DNA of 64,000 nucleotides from Planococcus citreus. GTDB lineage: Bacteria > Bacillota > Bacilli > Bacillales_A > Planococcaceae. The number at the start of each line of letters is the position of its first letter. Positions within the stretch are counted from its first letter, which is position 1. The notes under the pieces are model-generated. The model saw only the letters and a list, made by a program, of their open reading frames with translations, was not told where the DNA came from and did no database searches. Shown one piece after another: positions 33,469 to 42,398 of this stretch. Location: positions 1,116,001 to 1,180,000 of the forward strand of contig NZ_RCCP01000001.1 of NCBI RefSeq assembly GCF_003664125.1. The letters are read 5' to 3'. The translations under genes and the position numbers were made by a program.

Positions 33469-34348
33469 TCACTCCCTCTTCATATTCCCGCTCCAGCTGC
33501 TCGACAGCTTCCTTGACCGTCTCGCGCTTCGTCACCGTCGTCACGCCGTGTCCCGCCGACCAAATATCACGCCATGCCTTGGCATTGACGAGATGAGACA
33601 AATCGACTTCTGTTTTCGGCTTTAAGGTTTTCGGATCGATGCCTTGTTTTTCAAGGCTTGGAATGAGAACATTCACCGGAACGCCGCTGAACGAATCGGT
33701 ATAAAGAATGTCTTCGATCGAGGAGTCGATGACCATCTGCTTGTACTCTTCGGGCGCGCTGCTTTCTTCGACCGCCAAAAAGCGCGTACCCATATAGGCA
33801 TAATCTGCGCCCATTAATAAAGCAGCTGCCACATCTTGCCCGGTCGACAAAGAACCCGACAGGATGATGGTGCCGTCAAAGAACTTCTTGACCGCCGCAA
33901 TGAAAGCGAACGGATTGAGCGTGCCCCCGTGCCCGCCAGCGCCTGCGCACACAAGGATCAATCCATCGACGCCGCTTTGTGCCGCTTTCTTCGCATGCTT
34001 CGCATTTGCTACATCTGAATAGACGAGGCCGCCGTATGCATGGACGATTTCGAGTACTTCTGCAGGCGAGCCAAGCGACGTGATAACAATCGGCGGCTGA
34101 TGCTCACGGATCAATTCAACGTCTTCGTCGTAGCGCTTGTTCGAACCGCGGTGGCTGATGAAATTGACCGCCCACGGAATATCGCCAAGCGCTTCTTTCA
34201 CTTCAACGAGCCATTTCGCGCATTCTTCAGCGGGGCGCGCATTCAATAGAGGGAACGAGCCGATGACACCGGCACGCCCTGATTCAATGACCATCTGGGG
34301 CGTCGACACAAGAAACATCGGCGCCACGATAACCGGCAGTTTAGGCAT
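33446..34348 (-). CDS. nitronate monooxygenase / NPD family FMN protein
   Basis: A ~300-residue TIM-barrel flavoprotein of the 2-nitropropane dioxygenase family. N-terminal PVIVAPMFLVSTP, the family GGHGG-like loop in VCAGAGGHGGTLNPFAF, and GSLSTGQDVAAALLMGADYAYMGTRF for FMN phosphate. Known activities include nitronate oxidation and, in FabK, enoyl reduction; in acyl-CoA operons its role is unclear. The ATG at 34348 lies inside the end of the thiolase gene, implying coupled translation. Confidence 0.85.
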   Translation of the reverse strand: MPKLPVIVAPMFLVSTPQMVIESGRAGVIGSFPLLNARPAEECAKWLVEVKEALGDIPWAVNFISHRGSNKRYDEDVELIREHQPPIVITSLGSPAEVLEIVHAYGGLVYSDVANAKHAKKAAQSGVDGLILVCAGAGGHGGTLNPFAFIAAVKKFFDGTIILSGSLSTGQDVAAALLMGADYAYMGTRFLAVEESSAPEEYKQMVIDSSIEDILYTDSFSGVPVNVLIPSLEKQGIDPKTLKPKTEVDLSHLVNAKAWRDIWSAGHGVTTVTKRETVKEAVEQLEREYEEGVNALVRNH

Positions 34349-35522
34349 GTTCAATCACCACCGCAATTCCCTGTCCGCCGCCGATGCATAGGCTCGCGAC
34401 TGCATATTTCCCGCCGCGGCGTTTCAATTCATAAGCCGCTGACAGCAAGATACGTGCGCCGCTTGCACCGACCGGATGGCCAAGCGCAATCGCCCCGCCG
34501 TTGACGTTCACTTTCGAACGATCCAGCCCAAGCTCTTTTTCCACCGCCAAATATTGCGCCGCAAAGGCTTCGTTCACTTCGACCAAATCAATATCTTCGA
34601 TTGTCAGTTCCGCTTTTTCCAGCGCACGGCGGATGGCAGGGACCGGGCCGATGCCCATGATTGTCGGATCGACGCCGGCGACATGCCAAGACACGATGCG
34701 GGCGACAGGCGATAAGCCATGCTTTTTGACTGCATCTTCCCCTGCCACGACAAGAGACGCCGCACCGTCATTGATGCCTGAAGCATTGCCCGCTGTTACG
34801 GAGCCGTCTTTCTTGAACGACGGGCGCAGTTTCGATAAGCCCTCCGTATTGGCATCCGGTTTGATGTGTTCATCTTTGTCGACTACAACCGTGCCTTTAC
34901 GGGTTTTCACTTCGACTCCGACGATTTCTTCATCAAACTGTCCGCCAGTTGCCGCTTTAGCTGCCCGCTGGTTCGATTCGACCGCAAATTCATCTTGGGC
35001 TTCACGGGAAATATCGTATTGCTCCGCCAGTTTTTCGGCCGTCATGCCCATGCCGCTGCCGGTATATTGGTCAGTCAGCGTCGCAAGCAGCATATCTTCA
35101 AACTGCATCGGCCCCATCTTTGCCTTGCTGAAACGCTGCGTGAAATTCGCATAAGGCGACATCGACATATTCTCCGCACCGCCAGCCAAGACGATATCCG
35201 CTTCACCGAGCAGAATGTGCTGCGCTGCGGAAACGACTGCCTGCGCACCCGATCCGCAAAGCCGGTTCAATGTCAGGGCCGGCACTTCTTGGGGAACACC
35301 TGCATTCAGCCCGATATGGCGCGCCAGGTAAGCTGCATTGACATTCGACTGGATGACATTCCCGTAAATGACGTGATCTACATCTTCCGCTTTGACATTC
35401 GCTCTTTTGAGCGCTTCCACCGCTGTCGCCGTGCCAAGTTCTGTCGCATCGGTATTCGCAAACGACCCGCCAAAAGCCCCAAATGCCGTTCTTGCTCCAT
35501 CTACTAGATATACATGTTTCAT
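34341..35522 (-). CDS. acetyl-CoA acetyltransferase (thiolase)
   Basis: A 393-residue thiolase for the last step of beta-oxidation. The acylated Cys is Cys89 in NRLCGSGAQAV, the His is in NGGAIALGHPVGASG, and the second Cys is in SLCIGGGQG. Length is normal. ATG 35522 has GGAG 8 nt upstream; an ATG two codons earlier is too close. It leads a three-gene operon with its own promoter, which carries a palindrome in the spacer. Confidence 0.93.
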   Translation of the reverse strand: MKHVYLVDGARTAFGAFGGSFANTDATELGTATAVEALKRANVKAEDVDHVIYGNVIQSNVNAAYLARHIGLNAGVPQEVPALTLNRLCGSGAQAVVSAAQHILLGEADIVLAGGAENMSMSPYANFTQRFSKAKMGPMQFEDMLLATLTDQYTGSGMGMTAEKLAEQYDISREAQDEFAVESNQRAAKAATGGQFDEEIVGVEVKTRKGTVVVDKDEHIKPDANTEGLSKLRPSFKKDGSVTAGNASGINDGAASLVVAGEDAVKKHGLSPVARIVSWHVAGVDPTIMGIGPVPAIRRALEKAELTIEDIDLVEVNEAFAAQYLAVEKELGLDRSKVNVNGGAIALGHPVGASGARILLSAAYELKRRGGKYAVASLCIGGGQGIAVVIEHA

Positions 35523-35604
35523 GTCCATTTCTCCTTTTCACGCCCACTCTGAAAGGGCTTACATATTTTCGTTTTACTTGTCAGAAAATTTAATTTTCCA
35601 TTCA

Positions 35605-35633
35605 ATCATACCGCCCAGTATGTGCTTTTGCAA
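35605..35633 (-). promoter_or_regulatory. promoter and operator candidate of thiolase operon
   Basis: On the minus strand TTGCAA, 17 bp, TATGAT. An imperfect palindrome CATACTGGGCGGTATG (35607-35622) overlaps spacer and -10, typical for a TetR-type repressor. The TetR gene at 47564-48157 is the local candidate. Confidence 0.65.
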
Positions 35634-35704
35634 AAATATTTTACCTTCTATTTAAAATTCAACGCTTTGTTTAAATACAACTTTTCACTTTTTGGCTGGA
35701 TATA

Positions 35705-35730
35705 AAAAAGAAAGAGAAGTAACCTTCTCT
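35705..35730 (-). terminator. terminator of acoABC-like/SDR operon
   Basis: AGAGAAG / CTTCTCT stem with a 4-nt loop, then TTTCTTTTTT on the minus strand, 13 bp past the SDR stop. Confidence 0.78.
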
Positions 35731-35742
35731 CTCCTCCGTTCA

Positions 35743-36510
35743 TCATACAGCACTCCAACCACCATCTACTGGCATGATCAATCCTGTAATATAGCTCGCT
35801 TCATCGGAAGCTAGGAACAAAGCAGCGCTCGCTATTTCTTCGGGCTCCCCGACTCTCCCAAGCGGACCGGTTTCATAATTCTTGGCGATTTCAGGATCAT
35901 CCAGAACTTCACTGATCATCGGTGTATTGATCGCTCCCGGGCAAATGCAATTGACCCGTATATTATGTTTTCCGTAGTCTGCCGCCATGACCCGCGTCAA
36001 TGCCACTACGCCACCTTTAGAAGCGGTATATGCGTCTGCCCCCGAGACTCCTATGATTCCGTTCAAAGAAGCGTTATGGATGATGCTGCCTTTGTTTTGT
36101 TTGATCATTATAGGGAGGACGTATTTTGACATAAGGTAGACCCCGTTCAAGTTAATCCCTAGAATGCTATTCCAATCTTCCAGAGGGGTTTCTAGGACAG
36201 AAGCCATCTTATACTTTGACCGGGCTGAAAATCCGATGCCTGCATTGTTGAATAGAATATCAATCTTCCCGTATTTCTCGTGTACCGTTTCCACTAATTG
36301 ACGGACATTTTCTTCATCCGAAATATCAGTTTGGTAAAAGAAAGCTTGCTGTCCGGCTTCCGTAATCTGTTTCACCGTTTCTTTCCCAGCCTGTTCATTC
36401 ATTTCCGCAACGATGACTGTCGCGCCTTGTTCTGCAAACATGATGGCTGATGCTTTACCTTGCCCGCTTCCTCCCCCGGTAATAATGGCGACTTTATCTT
36501 GCAGTCTCAT
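35743..36510 (-). CDS. SDR family oxidoreductase (acetoin/diacetyl reductase or hydroxyacyl dehydrogenase type)
   Basis: A 255-residue classical short-chain dehydrogenase. NAD(P) site TGGGSGQGKA, NNAGIG, catalytic Ser in HNASLNG and Tyr-Lys in YTASKGG; the C-terminal SYITGLIMPVDGGWS is standard. It ends the operon with the E1alpha/E1beta/E2 genes, 14 bp after E2, so it should act on a substrate or product of that complex. Acetoin or 2,3-butanediol is a reasonable guess but unproven. Confidence 0.85.
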   Translation of the reverse strand: MRLQDKVAIITGGGSGQGKASAIMFAEQGATVIVAEMNEQAGKETVKQITEAGQQAFFYQTDISDEENVRQLVETVHEKYGKIDILFNNAGIGFSARSKYKMASVLETPLEDWNSILGINLNGVYLMSKYVLPIMIKQNKGSIIHNASLNGIIGVSGADAYTASKGGVVALTRVMAADYGKHNIRVNCICPGAINTPMISEVLDDPEIAKNYETGPLGRVGEPEEIASAALFLASDEASYITGLIMPVDGGWSAV

Positions 36511-36523
36511 TCAAAATCCCCCT

Positions 36524-37687
36524 TCACTTCAAATCTTCCGCTGTAAGATTTTCGAAAGCTTTCTGAAGTTCTTTTGTGAACCCCGCTCCTGCCACCCCGT
36601 CGATAAACCGATGGTCATAGCAGATGGATAGGCCCATGACAGGAACAACTTCTACCTCTCCGGAGTCCGATACTACTGGCATCTTACGGGTAGCACCCGC
36701 GAAGACAATTGTCGATTGCGGCGCATTGATGATCGGTGTTCCGGATTCGATGCCTAGGCTTCCCAGATTCGACACTGTAATGGTACCGTTCGCGTAATCA
36801 TCCATGCCAAGTGATTTACTCTCAGCTTTTTCAGCCAACTCTTTGATTTCTGAAGCTATTTCCCCAATGGATTTCGATTCAGTGTTCCGGACGACCGGCA
36901 CCACCAACCCATGCGAACTGTTGACGGCTACAGACACGTTGATTTCTTCGAAGACAGTTACTTCGTTGTCTTTGAATCGGCTATTTACATACGGATAATT
37001 CTTCACAGCGTTGCTGACGGTTTTGACGATGATGTCGTTCATGGAAATTCCCGATATTTCTTTTTTCACTTCCAACACCTTGCTCATATTGACTGTGACC
37101 ATCTGTGTAAATTGCGGAATGGTCTGCCAGCTGTTCATTATATTTTCAGCCATCGTTCTTTGGACATTATTCAATTTTATGGTTTCTTTTACAGTCAGCC
37201 CTGAACTCCCTGGCCCCGATGCAGCGTTCTTCACATCGTCTTCTGTAATGATGCCATTCTTCCCTGTTCCGGTAATTCCATCGAGCGGCACCCCGAGCTC
37301 TTTAGCTACCCTTCTTGCCCTCGGGGACACGCCTCCTGCTGCGGCTTTCGGCTTTTCTTCCTGCTCCTTTTCAGCACGGGCTTGCGTTTGAGATTCACTC
37401 GGCGTTTCCGCTTTTTCAGCACCTGAGTAAACAGAGAAATCGATTTCTTCATCCGCTTTGCCTAGAATCGCAATTACTGTGTTGACGGGCACTTCCTCAT
37501 CTTCAGGAACGATAATTTTCCTGAGCACGCCATTTTCCTGCGCTTCTATTTCAAGTGTTGATTTTTCAGTCTCCAATTCAAACAGATATTCCCCTTTTTT
37601 TACTTCTTGCCCTTCTTCGACCAACCATTGGGAAATCAGCCCATTTTTCATCGTGGTCCCTAAGCGCGGCATTTTCACTTCATACAT
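36524..37687 (-). CDS. dihydrolipoamide acyltransferase E2 (AcoC-like)
   Basis: A 387-residue E2. One lipoyl domain at residues 1-78, with Lys42 in ETEKSTLEIEA. A flexible Glu/Lys-rich linker leads to a peripheral-subunit-binding domain (SPRARRVAKELGVPLDGITGTGKNG), and the catalytic domain from ~165 ends with YDHRFIDG, the active His motif (HRxxDG). It transfers the acyl group to CoA. It lies between E1beta and the SDR. No lipoamide dehydrogenase (E3) gene is adjacent, so E3 must be shared from elsewhere. Confidence 0.9.
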   Translation of the reverse strand: MYEVKMPRLGTTMKNGLISQWLVEEGQEVKKGEYLFELETEKSTLEIEAQENGVLRKIIVPEDEEVPVNTVIAILGKADEEIDFSVYSGAEKAETPSESQTQARAEKEQEEKPKAAAGGVSPRARRVAKELGVPLDGITGTGKNGIITEDDVKNAASGPGSSGLTVKETIKLNNVQRTMAENIMNSWQTIPQFTQMVTVNMSKVLEVKKEISGISMNDIIVKTVSNAVKNYPYVNSRFKDNEVTVFEEINVSVAVNSSHGLVVPVVRNTESKSIGEIASEIKELAEKAESKSLGMDDYANGTITVSNLGSLGIESGTPIINAPQSTIVFAGATRKMPVVSDSGEVEVVPVMGLSICYDHRFIDGVAGAGFTKELQKAFENLTAEDLK

Positions 37688-37720
37688 TCATCCACACTCC
37701 CCTCAATTTGAATCGAGCAG

Positions 37721-38701
37721 TTAATATTCCATTAATTCATCGACTGCTGTTATGATTTGTTCTTTGCTTGGGGTATAGAATTGTTCCAAATAAATGCTTT
37801 GGGCGATTGGAACGTCTGGGCTGCCCAATCTTTTAATTGGGGCACTCAGATCAAATAGTGCTCGCTCCTGGATTTGCGCTGCAATTTCCGCTCCCGAGCC
37901 GCCCGTTTTCGGCTCTTCATGGACAATGAGCACGCGCCCAGTTTTTTTCACCGACTGTAGGATCGTCTCCATATCCAGCGGTGCAAGGGTGCGGGGATCG
38001 ACTACTTCCACTTCGATTCCCTTGGCTGACAACTCTTCTGCCGCTTCGAGTGCTGTATGGACCTGCAGGGCTGTCGCAATAATCGTTACATCATCGCCTT
38101 CTTTTTTGATGTCCGCTTTGCCGAAAGGAATCAAATATTCCTCTTCTGGCACTTCGCCTTTCATGTCGTAAAGCACTTTATGTTCGAAAAATAATACTGC
38201 ATTATTGTCTCGTATGGCGGTTTTCAACAATCCTTTGGCATCGTAAGGCGTTGACGGGATGACAATCTGCAACCCTGGGCCGTGCATGAATAAAGCTTGC
38301 GGGCTTTGGGAATGCTCAGGCCCCGCTCCGCCAGCGATGCCGATTGGCAGCCGGAGCGTAACTGGCATCTCCATTTGCCCACCGTGCATAAAACGCCATT
38401 TCCCCATTTTATTGAACACTTCATCAAAAGCGATGCCGACAAAATCGCCGAATTGCAATTCAGGGATTGGGCGGGCATTTCCGGTAATGGCCATTCCAAC
38501 AGCGGCAGCGACAATGGTTGGTTCAGCAATCGGTGTGTCGAATACGCGTGTCCCCCCGAATTTTTCATAAAGGCCTTTTGTCACCGCATTGATACCGCCG
38601 AACTTTCCGACGTCTTCACCGAACAGGACCGTTGTGTCATCCCGTTCCATCTCTTCATTCAAAGCTTCCATAAGCGCTGTACGCATCGTGATTTTTCTCA
38701 T
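37721..38701 (-). CDS. thiamine-dependent dehydrogenase E1 beta subunit (AcoB-like)
   Basis: A 326-residue transketolase-like beta subunit. Blocks include LFGEDVGKFGGINAVT, DTPIAEPTIVAAAVGMA, ELQFGDFVGIAFDEV and AGGAGPEHSQSPQA, closing with DVPIAQSIYLEQFYTPS. It forms the alpha2beta2 E1 with the gene just upstream (14-bp gap). The set is acetoin-dehydrogenase-like, but branched-chain or pyruvate-type activity cannot be excluded by reading alone. Confidence 0.9.
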   Translation of the reverse strand: MRKITMRTALMEALNEEMERDDTTVLFGEDVGKFGGINAVTKGLYEKFGGTRVFDTPIAEPTIVAAAVGMAITGNARPIPELQFGDFVGIAFDEVFNKMGKWRFMHGGQMEMPVTLRLPIGIAGGAGPEHSQSPQALFMHGPGLQIVIPSTPYDAKGLLKTAIRDNNAVLFFEHKVLYDMKGEVPEEEYLIPFGKADIKKEGDDVTIIATALQVHTALEAAEELSAKGIEVEVVDPRTLAPLDMETILQSVKKTGRVLIVHEEPKTGGSGAEIAAQIQERALFDLSAPIKRLGSPDVPIAQSIYLEQFYTPSKEQIITAVDELMEY

Positions 38702-38715
38702 CAGTTCATCCCCCT

Positions 38716-39720
38716 TTACGCAAATAGGCCTTCATAGATTCTTTTCGGGTCCGGAAGCGGTGCGGATTCAGCTTTTTCAATAGCTTCGGCAATCTCTGAA
38801 TCAATCTCGGCATTAATGCTCTCTAACTCTTCTTCTGAAACAATCTTTTCCAGCATTAATTTAGCGGCAAAGTTTTTGATCGGATCTTTTTTATCTTTCC
38901 ATCCCTGCAATACTTCAACATCGACATAATCATACGGATCGCCTTCGAAATGGCCCCGATGCCGGAAGGTTTGCGCTTCTATAAATGTTGGACCCTCTCC
39001 GCGTTTTGCACGTTCGACTGCTTCTTTCACCACTTCGTGCATCAGCAAGACATCATTTCCATCTACGACACAATTCGGGATGCCATACCCTTCTGCCCAA
39101 TCGGCTATATTCTCTTTCACGGCATGCGTTTCAGAGACGTGGCAGGAAATAGCGTATTCATTATTTTCACAAATATAGATGACCGGCAATTTATATAAGC
39201 CTGCCCAGTTCAAGGAGCCGTGGAGCATTTCCCGGGAAGCTGCACCATCTCCAAAATAAACAACAGTCACTTGATCGGTACCTGTCAATTTAGATGTATA
39301 GGCTGTTCCGACACTTATTCCGAGTTGTGAGCCGATGGTTCCTGCTTGGCCCAATACCCCCCTTGCCGGGTCGGCGCTATGTACAATTCCCGCGCCAAGA
39401 CCTCGTGTTGTACCTTCGATTGTTCCTAAAAAATCGCCATAAATTTTAGATAAGGGAACACCTTTAGCGATTTTTTGGTTACAGCCGCGATGGTTGTAGA
39501 AGATATAATCTTCATCACGAAGATTCTGCCGGATAGAACCAGCTGACAAACCTTCAGATCCTATACCAGAATGATAGAACCCCGAAACTTTTCCTTCTTG
39601 CATGAGGCGGATAAGATTCTCATCGAACTTCCTGATCTTGGCCATCGTTTTGTAGAAATCCGTCAAAACGTCTTTACTGTAATCATTGAGCTTAATTTCT
39701 TTTTCATAAGTTTTCGCCAT
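38716..39720 (-). CDS. thiamine-dependent dehydrogenase E1 alpha subunit (AcoA-like)
   Basis: A 334-residue E1 alpha. The thiamine diphosphate motif runs GDG...N in YFGDGAASREMLHGSLN. Further blocks are SGFYHSGIGSEGLSAG, YIFYNHRGCNQKIAKG and the phospho-loop region TFRHRGHFEGDP. The FYHSG..SE and FRHRGH patterns favour AcoA over pyruvate dehydrogenase. It opens the operon (E1alpha-E1beta-E2-SDR) after a ~270-bp upstream region. AAGGAG is near the ATG. Confidence 0.9.
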   Translation of the reverse strand: MAKTYEKEIKLNDYSKDVLTDFYKTMAKIRKFDENLIRLMQEGKVSGFYHSGIGSEGLSAGSIRQNLRDEDYIFYNHRGCNQKIAKGVPLSKIYGDFLGTIEGTTRGLGAGIVHSADPARGVLGQAGTIGSQLGISVGTAYTSKLTGTDQVTVVYFGDGAASREMLHGSLNWAGLYKLPVIYICENNEYAISCHVSETHAVKENIADWAEGYGIPNCVVDGNDVLLMHEVVKEAVERAKRGEGPTFIEAQTFRHRGHFEGDPYDYVDVEVLQGWKDKKDPIKNFAAKLMLEKIVSEEELESINAEIDSEIAEAIEKAESAPLPDPKRIYEGLFA

Positions 39721-39997
39721 TTGGATTTCACTCCTTGTTTTGGGGGTTTTATAAGACCGTCAACGATTCTGGCTTCCTGTCTCCCTCCATCACACAGGTA
39801 GCCGATGGGTAAGTGCTTTCAAAAAAGGGGAGGGGTCTCTTCAAACCATAAAGTTTCACCTTCTTTCTTTCTGAGAATTCTCATGACGATATCTTTTTTA
39901 CTTCTTGAGGTTTCAATCTGGGGAAGAATGATGGGGTTCATTGCAATTCAAGCAGATGCACTGCCCTACTCCAGAGGGCAGTTGTCTGCTGAATTCA
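39721..39997 (-). other. long upstream region of the acoABC-like operon
   Basis: A 277-bp gap. It holds a hairpin ACTGCCCT-N7-AGGGCAGT (39960-39982) without a T-run, a 12-bp palindrome TGAGAATTCTCA (39872-39883), a weak cre-like string on the minus strand (39808-39821, two mismatches) and a 40-codon minus-strand frame (39819-39941, MNPIILPQIETS...). No sigma-54 -24/-12 site and no clear sigma-A promoter were found. Confidence 0.5.
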
Positions 39998-40981
39998 TTA
40001 AGGAAGCAATACCAGTTTCCCTGTACTTTTCCGGCTTTCCATAAGTGCATGGGCTTGCGCTGCCTGTTCAAGCGGATAGCGGCCGGTGATTGACACGTTC
40101 AATTGACGCTGTTCAAGCAGTTCGCTGATGGCCGCTTCTGCATTCTTCAAAAACCCTGGACGCTGCTTGCGGTAGGTGCCAGTGCTGTAACCGAGCACCG
40201 CCCGGCAGCTTGAATGGAGTTCGTCTGTTTTGACATTGCCCGGAACAGAGCCTTCATTGGCATGGCCGAATGACACGATGCGGCCGAAAGGAGCCAGAAC
40301 CTCAAGACTGCGCTCGAAATTTTCACCAGCAATTGTATCCAGGATGACGTCCACCCCCTTGCCGCCCGTCAGTTCAGCGACCACTTCCGCGAAGTTTTGC
40401 TCGCGGTAATTGATTGCAATCGCGCCAAGGTCTTCTACCACTTTCTTTTTCTCTTCGCTGCCGACCGTCCCATAGATTTCCGAGACGCCGGCAAGTTTCG
40501 CCAATTGGATGGCGGTCGTGCCGATGCCGCCTGCCGCTGCATGGATCAAGACCGATTCACCTGGCTGTATCCGGGCGACTTCATGCAGCACATTATAGGC
40601 AGTGATGCCGACAGTCAAGGTCGCTGCCGCTTCCTCAAAGGAGACGCTGTCCGGAATCTTGTAGACAAGCTGGTCAGAGGCGACGACATATTCCGCGTAG
40701 GACCCGGAAGCCGGGAATGCACGCACACGGTCGCCTGCAGACAAGCCGGTCACTGCGCTCCCCGTTTCCTCGACGATGCCCGCGCAATCCAGCCCTGGCG
40801 TGAAAGGCTCGTTATTTGCCACGCCGTGATATTGTCCGAGGCGCGCCTTAATATCGGCAAAATTGACGCTGACCGCTTCGACTTTTATGAGCACTTCATG
40901 GTCTTTCGCTATTGGTTTTGGCACTTCCTGAAGCTTCAACACTTCAGGAGGGCCAGTCGTTTCTGCAATGATCGCTTTCAT
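39998..40981 (-). CDS. NADPH:quinone oxidoreductase family protein (zinc-independent MDR)
   Basis: A 327-residue medium-chain dehydrogenase/reductase. It has GroES-like N-terminal KVEAVSVNFADIKARLGQY, nucleotide site HAAAGGIGTTAIQLAKLAG, and NYREQNFAEVVAELTGGKGVDVILD; zinc ligands are absent, as in quinone or enoyl reductases. It is a paralogue of the gene at 52104. It probably ends the long acyl-CoA operon, 17 bp after the AtoE-like permease. In this setting it could reduce an enoyl-CoA or enone (inference). Confidence 0.85.
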   Translation of the reverse strand: MKAIIAETTGPPEVLKLQEVPKPIAKDHEVLIKVEAVSVNFADIKARLGQYHGVANNEPFTPGLDCAGIVEETGSAVTGLSAGDRVRAFPASGSYAEYVVASDQLVYKIPDSVSFEEAAATLTVGITAYNVLHEVARIQPGESVLIHAAAGGIGTTAIQLAKLAGVSEIYGTVGSEEKKKVVEDLGAIAINYREQNFAEVVAELTGGKGVDVILDTIAGENFERSLEVLAPFGRIVSFGHANEGSVPGNVKTDELHSSCRAVLGYSTGTYRKQRPGFLKNAEAAISELLEQRQLNVSITGRYPLEQAAQAHALMESRKSTGKLVLLP

Positions 40982-40997
40982 GTGGACGCCCCTTTCC

Positions 40998-42380
40998 TTA
41001 GAAAATCAACAGGCAGGCACCGATGACCAGGCCGCCGTAAATCAAGGCGATCATCGTGTAGCCCATGATGTCGCGGATTTTCAAACCGGCAATCGCGAGC
41101 AGCGGAATCGCCCAGAATGGCTGGATCATATTCGTCCAGCTATCGCCCCAGGCTACAGCCATGACGATTTTTGCAGGATCGACGCCCATTTCGAGTGCTG
41201 CCGGAAGCATGATTGGCGCCTGGACCGCCCATTGGCCGCCGCCTGATGGGATGAAAATGTTCAAGATTCCTGCCGACAAGAAGGTGAAGAGCGGCAAAGT
41301 CGTTTCATTCGAAATATCAATGAAGAAATTCGACATCATGACAGCAAGCCCCGACGCTCCGAGCATGCCCATGATTCCTGCATAGAACGGATATTGCAAC
41401 ACGAACTGGCCGACACTGCTGACGGATTTCAATAATCCTTCCGCCAGTTCACGGACATTGCTGAACATGAGGAGCGCGGCCGTCAGGAAAATCAAGTTGA
41501 CGGTATTCAAATCGAGCGAGAAGCCATTCATATAGAAATGATTGATCAAATAACTTAAGCCAAGGAATCCGCCGATCAATGGAATGAGGCGCGATTTTTC
41601 GATTTTGTCATTCGGATAATCCTCATGATCTTGCGGCACCTCTTCTGTGACCGGCTCTTCCAAACGTGCTGGATCCACCAGATAACGGTCTTTCGGGTTG
41701 CGCGGATGGATAAAGCGCATGACGAACGGAAGCGTGAAGAACAAGATCACCACAATCGCGATATTCAATGCCGATAACAGCGTTTCCGATATGGGAACAA
41801 TTCCGATATCCCCCTCAAACACATGCCCCGCAGTAGCGACAAAAAGTGCCGGGGAAGAAGATAATCCGCCTTCCCAGATTAAAAATCCTGAATATCCTGC
41901 AGCGACGAGCACACGGTAATCGACGTCGCGCACTTTCTTTGCGACCAGCTTCGCGATGATTCCCGCAACGACCAAGCCGAATGCCCAGCTGATGAGAGAT
42001 GCGCCAAGCGCCGTGAACGTCACCATCAAAATTGCGGAATTCGGCCCTTTAGGGATGCCGGCGATTTTCTCAAGCGCCTTCGAAACGGTCGGCGTCAAAG
42101 CCAGCGCATAACTCAATACGAAGGTCGTGATGATCTGGGCCGTGAAAGTTAAAAGGCCCCACATGCCGTCGCCCCAATGGCGCATCATATCGATCGGGCC
42201 GGAATCGGTGAAAAGGACCCCTGCAATGAATGCGATCGCCGTCAGTAATACCGCGAATACGAATGCATCCGGCAGCCATTTTTCGGCAATTTTGGCGAAC
42301 ACATTCGCTATTTTTGCGAGCGGATTGTTTTGCTGTTTCTCTAAAACTGGATCTCTTTCAGTATTTCTTCCATTTGCCAT
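40998..42380 (-). CDS. AtoE family short-chain fatty acid permease
   Basis: A 460-residue membrane protein with about 11-12 segments, matching the AtoE/TIGR00366 short-chain fatty acid transporter family: PLAKIANVFAKIAEKWLPDAFVFAV, GFLIWEGGLSSSPALFVATAGH, IFIPSGGGQWAVQAPIMLPAA and WGDSWTNMIQPFWAIPLLAIAG. It should import short hydrophilic carboxylic acids. ATG 42380 has GGGGGG 7 nt upstream. Presence in this operon suggests the substrate is a short acid rather than a long fat. Confidence 0.88.
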   Translation of the reverse strand: MANGRNTERDPVLEKQQNNPLAKIANVFAKIAEKWLPDAFVFAVLLTAIAFIAGVLFTDSGPIDMMRHWGDGMWGLLTFTAQIITTFVLSYALALTPTVSKALEKIAGIPKGPNSAILMVTFTALGASLISWAFGLVVAGIIAKLVAKKVRDVDYRVLVAAGYSGFLIWEGGLSSSPALFVATAGHVFEGDIGIVPISETLLSALNIAIVVILFFTLPFVMRFIHPRNPKDRYLVDPARLEEPVTEEVPQDHEDYPNDKIEKSRLIPLIGGFLGLSYLINHFYMNGFSLDLNTVNLIFLTAALLMFSNVRELAEGLLKSVSSVGQFVLQYPFYAGIMGMLGASGLAVMMSNFFIDISNETTLPLFTFLSAGILNIFIPSGGGQWAVQAPIMLPAALEMGVDPAKIVMAVAWGDSWTNMIQPFWAIPLLAIAGLKIRDIMGYTMIALIYGGLVIGACLLIF

Positions 42381-42398
42381 CGTCTTTCCCCCCATTAT

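Noticed and set aside
39721-39997. Possible sigma-54 (AcoR-type) promoter before the acoABC-like operon
   Set aside because: No TGGCAC-N5-TTGC pattern with correct spacing is present on the minus strand.
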